Positions 47,590 through 59,934 of a DNA stretch of 64,000 nt are shown piece by piece. This DNA is from Struthio camelus (taxonomy: Eukaryota > Chordata > Aves > Struthioniformes > Struthionidae), in contig NC_090952.1 in the NCBI RefSeq assembly GCF_040807025.1, positions 17,543,068 through 17,607,067 of the forward strand, written 5' to 3'. The translations under genes were made by a program, and so were the position numbers. How positions within the stretch are numbered: the stretch's first letter is position 1; every line of letters begins with the position of its first letter. Below the pieces are notes generated by a model. It ran no database searches, was not told the DNA's origin, and saw only the letters and a list, made by a program, of their open reading frames with translations.

Positions 47590-47850
47590 AAAAATACCAC
47601 AAAAACAAAAAAACCACCAAAACCCCCAAACCAAAAACAAGCAAAAACCAAACAACCTAAACCCCTAAAACAAAAAAACCCAAAACAAAAAAACCTCTCC
47701 CAAAACAAAAACACTCAAAAAACAAAAAAATCCACAATAAAAAAACAAACCCCCCCAAACAAAACAAAAAATCCCAAAATACAACAAACCAACCCACCCA
47801 AAATCCCCAACTCCCCCTCCTCCCCCCTCCCCCCCCCACCAAACACTGTT
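47590..47850 (+). repeat. Nearly G-free C/A-rich low-complexity tract
   Basis: About 260 bases built almost only of A and C in irregular blocks (caaaac, ccaaaa, cccc), ending in a C-rich run. There is no fixed period. The minus strand is correspondingly G/T-only and yields a spurious Gly/Phe/Trp ORF. Confidence 0.9.
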
Positions 47851-50267
47851 AGAAATACTTTAGACCAGATAGGTTATGTGAAATTAGGCAGAAATCATTT
47901 TGCAAAAAGTTAGCAGAATAAACGTAAGATTTGAAAGCATTTTGACAAGCTTCTTTCTAAAGAAGTTCCATGCATATTCCAAGAAAAGCTCGCCAGAAGT
48001 ACACTCACTAAGCTTCTTCTAAAAAAGAGAACTGGATACAGACAAAGTGGTACTCTAGATGAAAACATGTCAAAGAACTTGGAAAGTTAATTCAGGTTAA
48101 ATTTAAGCTATTGCAGCACTTGCATATGCTATTCAAATGGATATTACTGAAATTAAATAAAGAAATAAATAAGTAAAGAATTCTTCACTGTACTTAGGAT
48201 CTAACTTTCTTCTGCTGATTAGCTTTCTATTTTATATGCATCCTGCTAAAGTACTGCCACTTAAAAATGGCCCTGTGTGATGAAACAAAAACCTGGTACA
48301 CAGACTGAGAGATAGTGTTTTCACACAGAGTAAAACAAACAAACAAAAAAAAAAGTAATGCATTTAAGTTTGAGAATTTCGTGGCATTTTTCTTAAACAT
48401 TTAAGTGCTTTTTTTCATTATCAGAATACTTACAAAATTGCTGCTGAAAAACAGAGTTAGCCAAATCCTACCCAGATGACACTATGCATCCATGTATTTC
48501 TCATTCTCTTTGATGAACACCGAGCAGACAACACAGCCATCTGGTCAGGGAGAAAGAAATTGTGTAAAAATGAGATATGCGTGTGTAAATAAAAGATTGA
48601 TGAATGAAGCCCTGAAAGCTGAGATGAAAGTGAAGCAGAACAGACAGGTAAATCATTCTGATACTTATGTTAGTGCTGAAATTATGTCCCTCAACTTTCT
48701 ATTTTTTTTTTTTTTCTGCTGACAGCAGTGCAGGTGACAAAAAATACTTTCAATTTTGCTGCTGACACAAGTGCTGGAGGTTAGCAAACTGTTTTAGGTC
48801 TATTGCTGAAAAAACATGCTTTAGTCAGGAAAAAAAAATGAAAGAAAAGTTTTGTTGTTTTGTTTTTAATTACTTGAGATGTACCCAGATACTAACGTGC
48901 TGATGGTTATTGAGTTATGAAGCTCAAACTTCAGCACTACCAAAAGGCTGGTTTGTTAAAATTGATTAGGTTTAAAAGAACTATAATAATTCTGAACCTG
49001 TTCACTTTAACTTCAATGCAAAAGAATAAACGTTTCTCTTTGCACTGAGTTTCAGAAATGTTTTCAAGCTAGATTCTCTGACAAGTCTCTAAACTTTCTT
49101 AAAGTGGGTTTAAATAAAATATTAATTTTAGCCTAAATAAAATTAAAACAAGATTCAAGCAACTGTTAACAGGCAAGCTTTACCCAAGAGCCTACTAGAG
49201 TGTAAATGCAATTAGGATCTGTTTTTTCTTGGGACAATCAAATGATACAATATCTAATGGACAGCTAGCTCAGAAACTGAAAAAGCCCACCTGATGCAAC
49301 TCAAATTGATTCTAGCAGGAAATAAACTGGACTCTAAACAGTGTCTCTATTTGTCATCGCATGCTTCAATATTTCCAAGTCTTCCTTTCCATTATAATTA
49401 CCCTGCTAGGTTGCTTTTAAATGGTAAATGTACATTTTGGCAATGAACAAAGGTGGTATTATGCAAGAAATCACTATGATTCATTTTTCAAATGAGTAAT
49501 CCTCATGTCTGAGGTTAAAGAAGGCTTACCAAGTACACCTAGAATTTCATTTCACTATAAGGAGACATGAATTTTAAGCACGTGTCCAACATGTGAGATA
49601 TCCAGTGCTTATCTGTTGGTGCACTGGGCATCATGTGAATTTAAAGGCTACAGTTGTCTCAGTTCAGTAGTCTTTTGCATAACATTTATGAAATAGACTC
49701 ATTCTACAGTTCAGACTTATTTCTGAGTTATTAAATGTCTTTATTCACTGGTTGATGTTTAGTGTAAACATACAACCATCCCAGTTAGCATGTTTAAAAA
49801 CGCTAATACTTTTCGACTGACATTTCATAGTCTGTGGGTACTGGTTCCCTTATAATTCAGGGTAGAAGATATATTTTTAAAGAAAAACCTAAACCAAATC
49901 TGTGCCATCTATGATTTCACAGAAGTTTTTTTCTAAAAATTAAGATATTCAACATCAGAGCTGCAAAGGGACAGAATTCAGTCCGTCTGGCTCAAAAACC
50001 ACAGACCTCTACCATTAGATCTAAAAGACTTTTCCCAACAACTGCCAACAGTTAGCACATCTTCTGCAACTGAGCAGCTCTGAGTCAATCCAAAAAAGCA
50101 GGAATATACGCTGTGCCTACCACTTCATTTGCCAGAATATTTTTGGAGGGAAGTTTCAAAGGCTGAAATATGTATCTGACACCAGCCCCTGTACTGATAG
50201 AAGTCATCTATCTAATTCTAAATTACATTTTCTTAAAAAAAAATCTCTCATTTTATGTTTTTTACAG

Positions 50268-50361
50268 AATAGATTACCGAACTTCAGAAGAACTGGAACT
50301 AGCTCCTCTTTTGAGGTTACATACTCGCTTTGACTTTGACCTTAGAAATCACAGTAGCTGA
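50268..50361 (+). CDS. Weak candidate exon on plus strand
   Basis: A strong-looking acceptor (ttttatgttttttacag) precedes a 30-codon frame starting IDYRTSEELELAPLLRLHT and ending at a TGA. The residue mix is protein-like and the entry phase (one base completing a codon) equals that of the donor at 7930. No recognisable family. Poly(T) plus AG is common in AT-rich DNA, so chance is likely. Confidence 0.12.
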
Positions 50362-51204
50362 TTCTATGTGCCAATTACAGCTGGGGAGCAGAGAACATTT
50401 TAGCAACATTCAGCAACATTCAGCACTTTCCAGGCAGGAAGAAAGTGACAGTGACTGTTTGGTACAATATAAAGGAGACACTGCAGCTGACTTACAAAAA
50501 TATTCACAGTACTTGTTATGGCTATTATCGATCATAAAAAAATAATATAGCCTACTACTAACTAACATTGTTAAGAAGGTTAACAAGATAATCAAATATA
50601 ACAAAGCTAAGCGTATGCAGTACCAAGTAACACTAGTAACAACTTTGGAAGTTTTTTGTTTTTGTTTTTAATTTACAGCAGTGGTAGTAGAATCATGAAA
50701 GAATCAGAATGTATGGAGTCATTGTAAAAATATCCTGTCACAGTCCTACCACAGTCTAGGGTAGGGTCACAGCCTTCCTAGGGGGGAAGCCGCAGGACCC
50801 TGCAGAAGAACAAGGTCCATGTTCACACACCCAACATCCAGCTTAGAGAAGTGGGTATCTTTCTCCTTGTGTCACAGGGGAGATATTTCCTTCCTAAAGA
50901 TAATTAAATATTTGTGAAACATATCAATAAAAATAAATACTACAGCTGGTTACATTTTAAAAAAATCAAAAACTTTTTGAACTCGGAAACAGACATCTAC
51001 TGTGTTAGTTTCCTGCATGCTTCACCTAGACATTAACATCAGTGGAAGGAAAACTCTTGAACAAAACATATACTACAGGCTTACCATCGATAGAGAATAC
51101 TTTTGAGTCAACTGATAGGAGATCAGTGCACAAATTAGTACAGGAAGTAAAAGGCATAGGGTAACTCATCTCTAATTTTAGCTAGAAGGAAAAAGTGGGA
51201 ACAA

Positions 51205-51310
51205 GGCTTTAATCTGGACTCTACCACACACTCCTCCTGCGACCTTCGGGAAATCAGTTAACTTCAACTTGTTGCTGCCAGCTAGAAAACAGAGATACTA
51301 AAAACTAGTT
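51205..51310 (+). mobile_element. MIR-like SINE relic, sense
   Basis: The plus strand reads tgcgaccttcgggaaatcag, then ttaacttcaacttgttgctg and agctagaaaacagagatact. This parallels MIR tgtgaccttgggcaagtcac, ttaacctctctgtgcctcag and catctgtaaaatggggata. Confidence 0.55.
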
Positions 51311-52299
51311 ATTATATCAAGATAAAATCAGAAGATTGAAAAAGTGGATTATAAATAGCAGAATTATCAATATTAACCTGATGGAAGAAAAAGGGAATAA
51401 ACTCTCATGAACTTCCCAAAACAATAAGGATTAATTCCTTTGAGAAATAAAGTAAAAAAAAAAAAAAACACGCAACAATGAGTAGCCAGTGAAAATTTGC
51501 TCAAGTCACCCGACACATTATTTAATATAGTACCAAGCAGTTCATTAGACATTATCAAAATAGAGACAGTCGCTATACTGAAGAACGGAATGCAGGCCTG
51601 CATTCAACCCAACATAACAAGAAGTAAAATAGAGCTGATGTAGCAAGGACAACTGCAGTAAAACAGCTAAAATACTTTGTGAGGGCTAGGATGAAGCATG
51701 TTCTCTTAGACAATGCAACAGAAGTCACATTTAGTTCATTTCCTGAATTCAGAGTTATAACTTTACTAAAAAATTTTAGTAGTCTTGTAAGTCAGTTTAA
51801 AAAGGATTTTTAAAATTCAGTATAATGCATGAAGGAAAATATTGGACAAAGAAAATGGACAAACTGAACAGACTGGTGTCATTACAGTAAAAAGAATTAA
51901 AAAAAACAATGAAAACAAAACACCTAGGGCATAAATGACTGGAAAGAAGTTGGAAGGAAGCTGTATGACATCTAAAGATTTAAGCAGCTAACAATGCTAA
52001 GAAGTGAAAAGCAAGGCAGAAGTCCCCAGTCACTGCTACTGGCATTAATTAGGCACTCTAAACCTCTGCGTCCAAAGAGCCAAAGAAACTTTTTTTGCAG
52101 CCAAAACACACTACTGTTTATATGAGCAAAAGCCTAAAGGACAGTGACGTGGCACTTTGACAACAAGGGGTATGTGAGGAAAAGGATTTTTTAGTATAAG
52201 GAGTCCTGCTTTGATTGTGTTAAATCTCGGTTGACAGCAGGTCCCCCAAGGCGCCAGTTCTCTAATTCCATTTCTTGTGTCCCTCGATCTCCCAGTTCA

Positions 52300-52322
52300 G
52301 ACCTCTAGATGGTCTAGAGGTC
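52300..52322. repeat. Perfect hairpin, 10-bp arms and 3-base loop
   Basis: gacctctaga and tctagaggtc flank tgg. The region is otherwise unremarkable. Confidence 0.9.
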
Positions 52323-52724
52323 ATCCAACTGGTCCACGAAGTCTGTCTTGGTATTGGGAGAGGAAACTGCCAGGAAGCATCTAGCAACAGAGCAAAGACA
52401 GACGATAGGCAAAAACATCTGAAGGAGGGATGAGTATTTGCAATTAATGACATGAAAAGATTGTCCCTAGACAATGCCTGAGCAAGAACAGGGGCTGATG
52501 GGACTTTTTAACCCAATCTGCTGCCTCTTCCATGGGAATCTAGGAAAGCAGTGCCAAAATGCTGAAAGAGATTGCAGCACGGCTTAGCAGCTGCTAGGAG
52601 CTAGGGACTCCTTCTGCTCTTGGAGCAGGTACTAGGCACTGCATTCAAACACGTTAAGCAGAAATGATTAAAGAAACTAAGGTGTCCTCTTCCATTACTG
52701 GGATTTCATTCCCCTGTGAATGTT

Positions 52725-52830
52725 AAAAAACCCCAACCAGACAAAAATCCCCAACCCTCAGCCCCCCCGAGCCCCCCCCCCCAAAAAAACAACCCCCCCC
52801 CAAATACACACCCTAAAAACATACCAACAA
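52725..52830 (+). repeat. Second C/A-rich low-complexity tract
   Basis: Long C runs alternate with A runs over about 100 bases, in the same composition class as the 47.59 kb tract and on the same strand. Confidence 0.85.
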
Positions 52831-54880
52831 AAAACATGTAATGCAAACCCAGTAACTTGTCAAGCCTTTTGCTGTTGTTCTTTTTCACAGAAATAACTTT
52901 CTTTTTGCCCACAGGCACATGAAAAATCTAACAGAGCCCGTATGAACAGTCCGCTAGTTTGTCCAAAGCATACAGTAAGGTGTGAAGTGGTCAAGAAGTC
53001 TCATAAATGCAGTCAGGGTAGAAGACTGAAACGTAGAAAACAAAGCGAACAGTTTAGTCTGATACTACACATCATCGTCAGATAAATGTGTTTTGATGAT
53101 TTTGAGAAATTGTTCTCAAAACAGAATGCGAGGTTGAAAAGGATGCTGTATACACATATTATACATTGAAAGGCTTTTTGAATTTATATAATCTGTAAAA
53201 ACTGAGAAATTTGGCCTCTGTTTACTTTCTTTTCATTCCTCATAGCTATTATTGCCTCATTATACAGTCATTCGTACAATCTTTTGGCAGACATTTACTA
53301 TTGCATAAATTAAAGTCACTGAATCTAGTTTTGCCTACAGGTCTTTATGAAAATACCAGCAACGTTTTTATTTGAATGTCAAAGTTTGTCAACCATTAAA
53401 CTGATTGATTTTTCATTATGCAATTCAATAGAAGAAGCAATCTCCAGTCTGTATGCAACATTACTCTGAGAAATATATGCATCTTTGAAAAATCCTTGAT
53501 GCTTATGCTTAAAAAAAGTCTCTTCACAAAGGAACTACATTTTAAGGCTGACTTCATACATTTTATTAATATACTAGCAACAGATACGATGCTGTAATTC
53601 AATTCAGTGAAAGAGAATGAATTCATCTGTGGCAGCCCAAAAATTCCAATAATCCTTTAAAGACCTTTTCAAGTGGCTTTGTAAGAAAAACATCTATTGA
53701 TTTTAATAAGATTAAGCTCTCCGCTCTGAAGCTACCATGGCATCCATAAAACCAACTAGATTCAACGGTGTAAAGAAAGTTGTCACAGAACGGACAGTGC
53801 AGTACAAGCTTTCCTGAAGGTATAATCTCTCACAGCCCTGATTTGTAGGGACTCCTGTCAAGTTCAGACACTAGTTTTCTTTATTTAGTCAGTTTTTAGT
53901 CTCCTTTCCAAAATCTCCATGGATGGCAGCCGCAGCAGTGCATATATGGAACTCGAAACTTACCTCCAATTCCTCTAAGAATCCACAAAAAGCCAAAATC
54001 AACCTCCAGAGCTGCATTCAGCTACCACTGTGCAGCATGAGCAGGTCAACACCACATTCATCACTTCAGCTCATGAGGAGTTAAAATCAGTACATGCAGA
54101 CTGCAGGCTGAGGTGGCATAACAGCACCTTCCACTCGCTGGTCACTGTCCTTGGTGAGAAAAGCCACCACTTTTCAGTTGCAAAGCTTCAAGAGATTCAA
54201 AGGGTCCACACAAAAACCAAGCCTTTTCCTGTGCCATCCTGTGTTGCATTGCACCACAGATTTGCTTTACCTGTTTATGTTAACTTCTCAAGAAGGAATT
54301 GACAAGGTCAAGTATAACCACCTAAGAAGACGGGAGATTATTTCTCTTTCGTGAGTAACTGAGTATATTCAGGAGAGAAAAGCATCACAAATGCAAGGTA
54401 AAGGAGAGGACAACCGAGTCGTTGCAGGACACTGACTGTGAGAAGCAGGGAACAAACACACAGCCAAGCCTCTAACGTGAGGGAAAATGACTCTTCTCAG
54501 TGACCTAGAGAAAACTGAAAGAAATTTGACTTCCAATCTTTGAGAACAATCCTAAAGAAAAGGACCTGCCTACAAAGACTCAGAAATTTGTTCAGAAACT
54601 CTTTTTTTTGCTCTTTGGCCTCCTCAGTGACCCAACTCATTCTCCTCTGCTTAAAAGAAACATCCTGGTCTCGTTTCTATTCAAATAAAAGCTGGCTTTG
54701 GAAATTAAAGGTTATCATGGTAGTCTCATGGCACTCACGCTCAAAGCAAAATCTAAGCGGATTCACCTTGAAGCCCTGGGTAACTGAGAAAAGTCTATTA
54801 AAATCCTCAATCTTCATATTTCAGACTATCAAGGAAGCAAAAGCTTTTTGTGTTCCACTCTGCTGTTATAGAGCAGGATC

Positions 54881-55294
54881 CCACCCTCACCTAAGCCATG
54901 CAGCTGCCCAGCTTGCAGGCCGCAGTTCACCTGCGCAACGAGGCTGGCCATGCTGCGTGGCTGGACTGCCATGCCGTGATGCTTCTCTGTGCTTCCCAAG
55001 TAAGGGTTTCCAAACTTCCTCCCACAGCCCTCTCCTTCGCCACTGGCGTCCACCTCCTAGAAGGAGACACATGCAGTACTTTTCCTCAGAGGTGCCTGCA
55101 GGCAAGGCATACCTGTTCCCACCTCTCCATCAGCGTCGCCGCCAGCCAGGCCTCCTGGTGCTGCTGGCCCAACGGGCCCAGGCAGGGGAGCAGTTGGCAG
55201 TGCTGGCCCTCAGCTGCCACCTCCCTGTCTGGCAAGCATCCCTCAGGAAGGGCAACGCAGCTGCCTCCTTCCAGGTCCTTCCTGCCCACAAAGT
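54881..55294. other. Isolated GC-rich block with open frames on both strands
   Basis: About 410 bases of clearly higher GC stand in AT-rich surroundings. On the plus strand it lies inside a 275-codon ORF (54540-55367) and a 133-codon ORF in another frame. On the minus strand two adjoining segments look exon-like: 55093-55269 (frame with REVAAEGQHCQLLPCLGPLG, ending WEQ at a CAG|gtatgc donor) and about 54894-55037 (entering EVDASGEGEGCGRKFG after a ccttctag acceptor, ending at TTAG|gtgagg). The gap between them is only 56 bases, short for a vertebrate intron. No family recognised. It could be a decayed exon pair, a retrocopy, or a GC-rich regulatory element. Confidence 0.3.
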
Positions 55295-56504
55295 ACTAAG
55301 GACTCTGCATAAATATCCTATAACGTTCAGTTCAAAGGGCTGTCAGGTGAAGTGCTATACAGAATAGGTTTACGGCACAGTTCAAGAGTTTCTTGAAGTG
55401 TATGTTATCCACAAATGTTTTTGTGCATATGATTGTAGTTAGTGGTGTCCCATTACTTCTATTTAAAAACCTTTGTAGAACAGGAAGTAATTTATGCAAA
55501 CAAGATAGCAAATGTCAGAAAAGGGATGTACAGAAAGAAATATTATGTAAAAATTCATAGAATTCATTGTCCATACTAAAGAGATGGCATGGAGTACCCA
55601 ATCCTGCAATTATTTTGTGCTTTGTAACCTCAGATAAAATCAAAACAGGTGGTAAGAGTAAGGTAACAGGTGGTATTTGTGGCAAGAGTCTGAAAGGTGA
55701 AGCACTGCTTAATTTTCCGATTTATAAGCACTACCATAGAACAAATTTTGGGTAAGATTTTGATTCCTTTGAACTCAGTGTTAAAAATCCTAAAGAGACT
55801 TCAAGTAGGACAATATTTCAAACTAGAGATCTGTTTTCTGAAATTCCTGTTTAATTCAGTCCATTTCTTTTTTCTTCCTCAAAGAAAAGGATAAAATAGG
55901 TTCTATGAAAAAAAAAATCAGAAGTCATTAAAAAAATGTGTATGCAGTGCATGTAGCAGTATTTTTCGGATTCACTGGACCACTGACAACAAAAACTGAA
56001 AGTCAGAGTAACTTTAATATTATTTTTAATTAAATAGCACCATCAAATGCCCTTTACTACCCCCCCACCCCCCAAGAGGTAACCTACTGGACTATCACAT
56101 AGAATGTTAATGACATTAGCTTTAAACATCCTTTTTAACCAATGAAGCAATATAAAATACTGTTTGCCAGTAAAACATGCACAAGCAAAAAATATTTCAG
56201 TAAACTGTCACTTCTTGTTATTTTAAAATTATTTTCATTAAGCAGTAAACGGAGTTTGTGCAGATCGGTGAAAACTTACTTGTGAAACACAAAACACGTC
56301 AGTGATGGAAAAGGGGACTTGGCTAACAAAACATCTGCTATTCCATCATGTTTTAACAGCTATACTTGACTTTCCTCAAAGAAAATTGTTTGCATCTCTA
56401 CTCAGTGAATGTTGTTCCATTTTCCTTCTCCAATATCTATATATTACTTTTCTATTTTACTGATCCCTCAAAAAGCTTCAGAAAATACCTGTAACCATTT
56501 TGCA

Positions 56505-56640
56505 TCTTTTTACTATGACATTAAAGGGAAATGACTCATTCAAGTTCATTCAGGAAACTGGTGCATAAGACAAGAAATAAACCCATTTCTCTTGAATCCG
56601 AAGCTGACGTTATCCACTACTTGTTGCTACTCTTCAAGTG
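56505..56640 (-). mobile_element. Possible MIR-like SINE relic
   Basis: The plus strand has aaatgactcattcaagttca then ttcaggaaactggtgcataa and aataaacccatttctcttga. This parallels antisense MIR (aagtgacttgcccaaggtca, cacagctagtaagtggcaga, gaacccagatctcctgac). Weak. Confidence 0.35.
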
Positions 56641-59370
56641 AGTACAGCTTCACCCGGCTTTATCACACTTTCAGCAGTACACATCCATGTATTTTCAGGC
56701 ATCGCTTTGGAGATGGCACTGGAATAGGCTACCTGAAGGGATCTCATGTCTGTCAAATTTTTATACGTATACTCTATATAGTGTGCATTTCAAGCAGTAT
56801 CTTAGCAGAGCCGAATATGTCTTTAAAATATGACTGTGAGGGCTATGAGCTCTTCCTATGCTTACATTTTCATTTAAGATTCAGAGTGGCAGTCTGGAAA
56901 ACAATCTAAGGTCTCCTGGCTTAAAACTTCTATGGAAAGAAAATAGAAGCATAACATACAAGTGTCACCAAAGTAAGTTATTTCACAATGATGACAGACA
57001 GAATTTTTATTGTTTCTCATAAAAGCTTTTTATTTTTGTTTTAAAAAGTTATGAAATAATGTGGTTTTTTTAAATTATGTTTTGTCTATTATTTCAGCAT
57101 AGAAATACAGAGCAGAAAAAAAACCAATGTGGCTTAACTAATAAGTTGCAGTAAGAATCACATAGCAGATTATCTTCAAATAATCTATAGGCTAAAAATT
57201 ATTCACTAGAGGTACTTAACTAAGGCTTGCACAAATTTTTGAACACCAGAAAAGGCTGAATTCACTGGATAATTCAGTCACAAAAAAGGACTCAACTATG
57301 ACTAGCAGTGACTTTCACGCTACTGAAATATTCCCAGAACAGAAGAATGTTTTGTAACGTTGGTCTGACAGCTGGTCTCTCATCGTGATTAAATGGCTTT
57401 TCCTTGGGTGAGCTCCAGAAATATGCTTGGGTTTGAAACGGAATAGTTTCAAAATTCCACAGTGGCCATTACAAAGTTTCTTATGTACACAGAGTCTAAA
57501 CCATAGCACAGGAGTGTTTAAATTTGTGGGGGCTTTTTGTTTTTTGTCTTATTTATTTATTTATCTTTAAGAGAAGAATTTCGTGAGCTATCCTTTTCCA
57601 GATCTCAGGTTAGCCAGGAGCAAAACGCATGTTCACCAGTCTAGACATTCAGCTGAGGTGCAGAATACCACCTTGCCAACTATCAACACCTGGACTGCGA
57701 ACTAGGTCTTGAGGTGTCAAGGAACAATCAAGGGTGCAATTATCCAGCTGTTTTATTATTGTGCTAGTAAGACTTATGAACCTAACACCTTCAGGATCAA
57801 GACAACCAGCACTTTCAACAGAGAATAATTTATTCGTCGAACTCTCTGTTTAGAGCAAAAGAAAAGAAATGAGATAAAGCTACCAGCATTCAACTAGAGA
57901 ATGAGCTTCTTGAACGTGGAGCAGCAAAGAAGTAGCTCCAAAAGCTACAGTCATATTTATTAGCCACAAATGGTGGCTATGCAATAATACCTCAGAGAAG
58001 AAGCCTTCTCTTTTTGAGGAGAAAAGAGACAAAAGTGTCAACAGCCTTTGACATTTTTAAGTGCTGCATACCAACCATAGGGAGTGGAGAAATAGCACTC
58101 TAGCTTTTTGCAGAGACTCAAAAAGATTATGAATTATAGAGCAGCATTTCAAAAGGAAGTAGGAGGCCCTCAAAATCGCTAAAAATGTGCATGTTCTGAC
58201 GTTTCCTAACAATCAGCACTATCTGTATTACCACCACAACCTGCTGGCACCACGCCTCTTGTGGTAACCAAAAGATTAGACTGCCACTAACAAGGTATTT
58301 TAGTTCTACTTGATGCTTAATCTTTCAGATTAAAATAACTGATAATTAATAGGAAAGCTAAAATCAGGTGAAGACATAATTCAGTATACTAGGCAGTTTA
58401 AAAACTCACAACACTCTCAAAGAAGCTTTTCCACAAGACCAAGAAGACACGTGCATAAAACTGCCACTGGAGCAGCATTATATTCACTGGGAGTCAGCCA
58501 TTGTCTTTGAAGATGTTCATTCAAATATATCTGGGGCTTGATATACATTCAAGTTGATACCTTCCATCTTTTTTGTCAATGTATGCAAGTAGCATAAAAG
58601 ATATTGTCTGCTAGAATTATGACAGGAGGAACATTTTCTATTAAAGTCTCCTCTGATCAGAACTCCCATGCAGTCAACAACTGCATCTTCCTGATACTTC
58701 ACTGTCAACTTTCTAAATCTCAAATGTCATTGAGATTTACAACATTCCTGCCTGGCTCCCCATCCAGATTTTGAAGAACCAGTCACTGTTATTAGCAGGA
58801 ACTGGCAGCCTGTAAATAAATATAATGGTGGAATTGCTAATATGCTCTATTTCCACTAAAAGTAATTTTTTTTTTTTGCTAGATATGAAGTTGACGTCAT
58901 GAAGTCCACCTGGTAGACAATTTCCTGCTAGTTATCCCTACGGCTGAAAGTATCAATCTATGGTAACTTTTTATTGCATTACAAAGTTACTCTTGAAACC
59001 ATACATAACGAAGCTGTTTAAGTTTTTTTTTTTTTAATCTATTATTGAACTAATCTTAAAGTGGGTTAGAATTAATAAATATTTAATACTGGTCTCTCCA
59101 ACTTCCAATGTCCCAGCTACTTCCACATCTTATCAAAGGTACTTGATAAGCACTACTTACCCATGGAATGCAAGCAATTCCCCCTCCACCAATACTCTTC
59201 AACATATTTGAAAGCTTTGGTCACAGAAAGTGATTTTAATTTTTGGACATTCTATACTGGTTGAAATCTGCGAAAGTTTAAATGTAAACTTTTATGAAGT
59301 TAATTATTTTGCCGTAATAGCTATATATATACAGAGCTAACACTAGCAGAAAAAAAATCCTGTTGTTTAA

Positions 59371-59436
59371 GTACACACACACACACTATATATATATTAT
59401 ATATATATATTCACACACACATACATACACACACTC
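59371..59436. repeat. CA/TA/CA compound microsatellite
   Basis: CA tract, a TA-rich centre, then a second CA tract. The TA centre is near-palindromic. Confidence 0.9.
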
Positions 59437-59934
59437 ATAAAAAGAATCAATTAGGTTTTATGATGTGACATTGGTAATTTGCTCCTTTATTTGGAAAATT
59501 AGCAACTGCACTAATCACACAGGAATCACATCCATTAATGCAAAACATCTATAATCTAGGAACCTAGGCTGCCAGAACTGCAGAACTGGAACAAAACAAA
59601 AAGGCAGTCACAGAATCATAAGAGGTGGGAGGAGGAAGGCAACCACCGCACACGGTGCATCAGAATTTGCAGAGCTTATAGATAATTTATGGGTGAAGAG
59701 AAAATTCAAAGAAAAAGTTATAGCAGAAAAGCTAAGAGATCTCTGAATTAATATTCCAAATAATGGAGCAATTTAGGGAAGTTCCTCCACAAGAATTTTT
59801 ATTTTTTAAGGGGATATGTTGGAACTTGTCTTTTTTTTTTTTTGAAGGGATTTTTTTTTTTTTTTAAATTAAAAAGGGAACTTCTTTATATTACCACTGA
59901 CCAAAGTCTAACTTCCATATCAGTGGAAAGTGAT

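Larger units (their letters stand above)
44296..54880. other. AT-rich sequence without a recognised gene
   Basis: About 10.6 kb. Content: MIR-like relics at 44.66 and 51.2 kb, two C/A-rich tracts at 47.59 and 52.73 kb, a possible weak exon at 50.27 kb, an 18-bp palindrome at 51588-51605, and a 10-bp-arm hairpin at 52300-52322. No gene supported. Confidence 0.6.
55295..59934. other. AT-rich sequence without a recognised gene
   Basis: No supported gene. Contains a possible antisense MIR relic at 56.5 kb and a TA/CA microsatellite at 59.37 kb. Confidence 0.6.

Noticed and set aside
47657..47842. Gly/Phe/Trp-rich minus-strand ORF
   Set aside because: Translation of the C/A-rich low-complexity tract.
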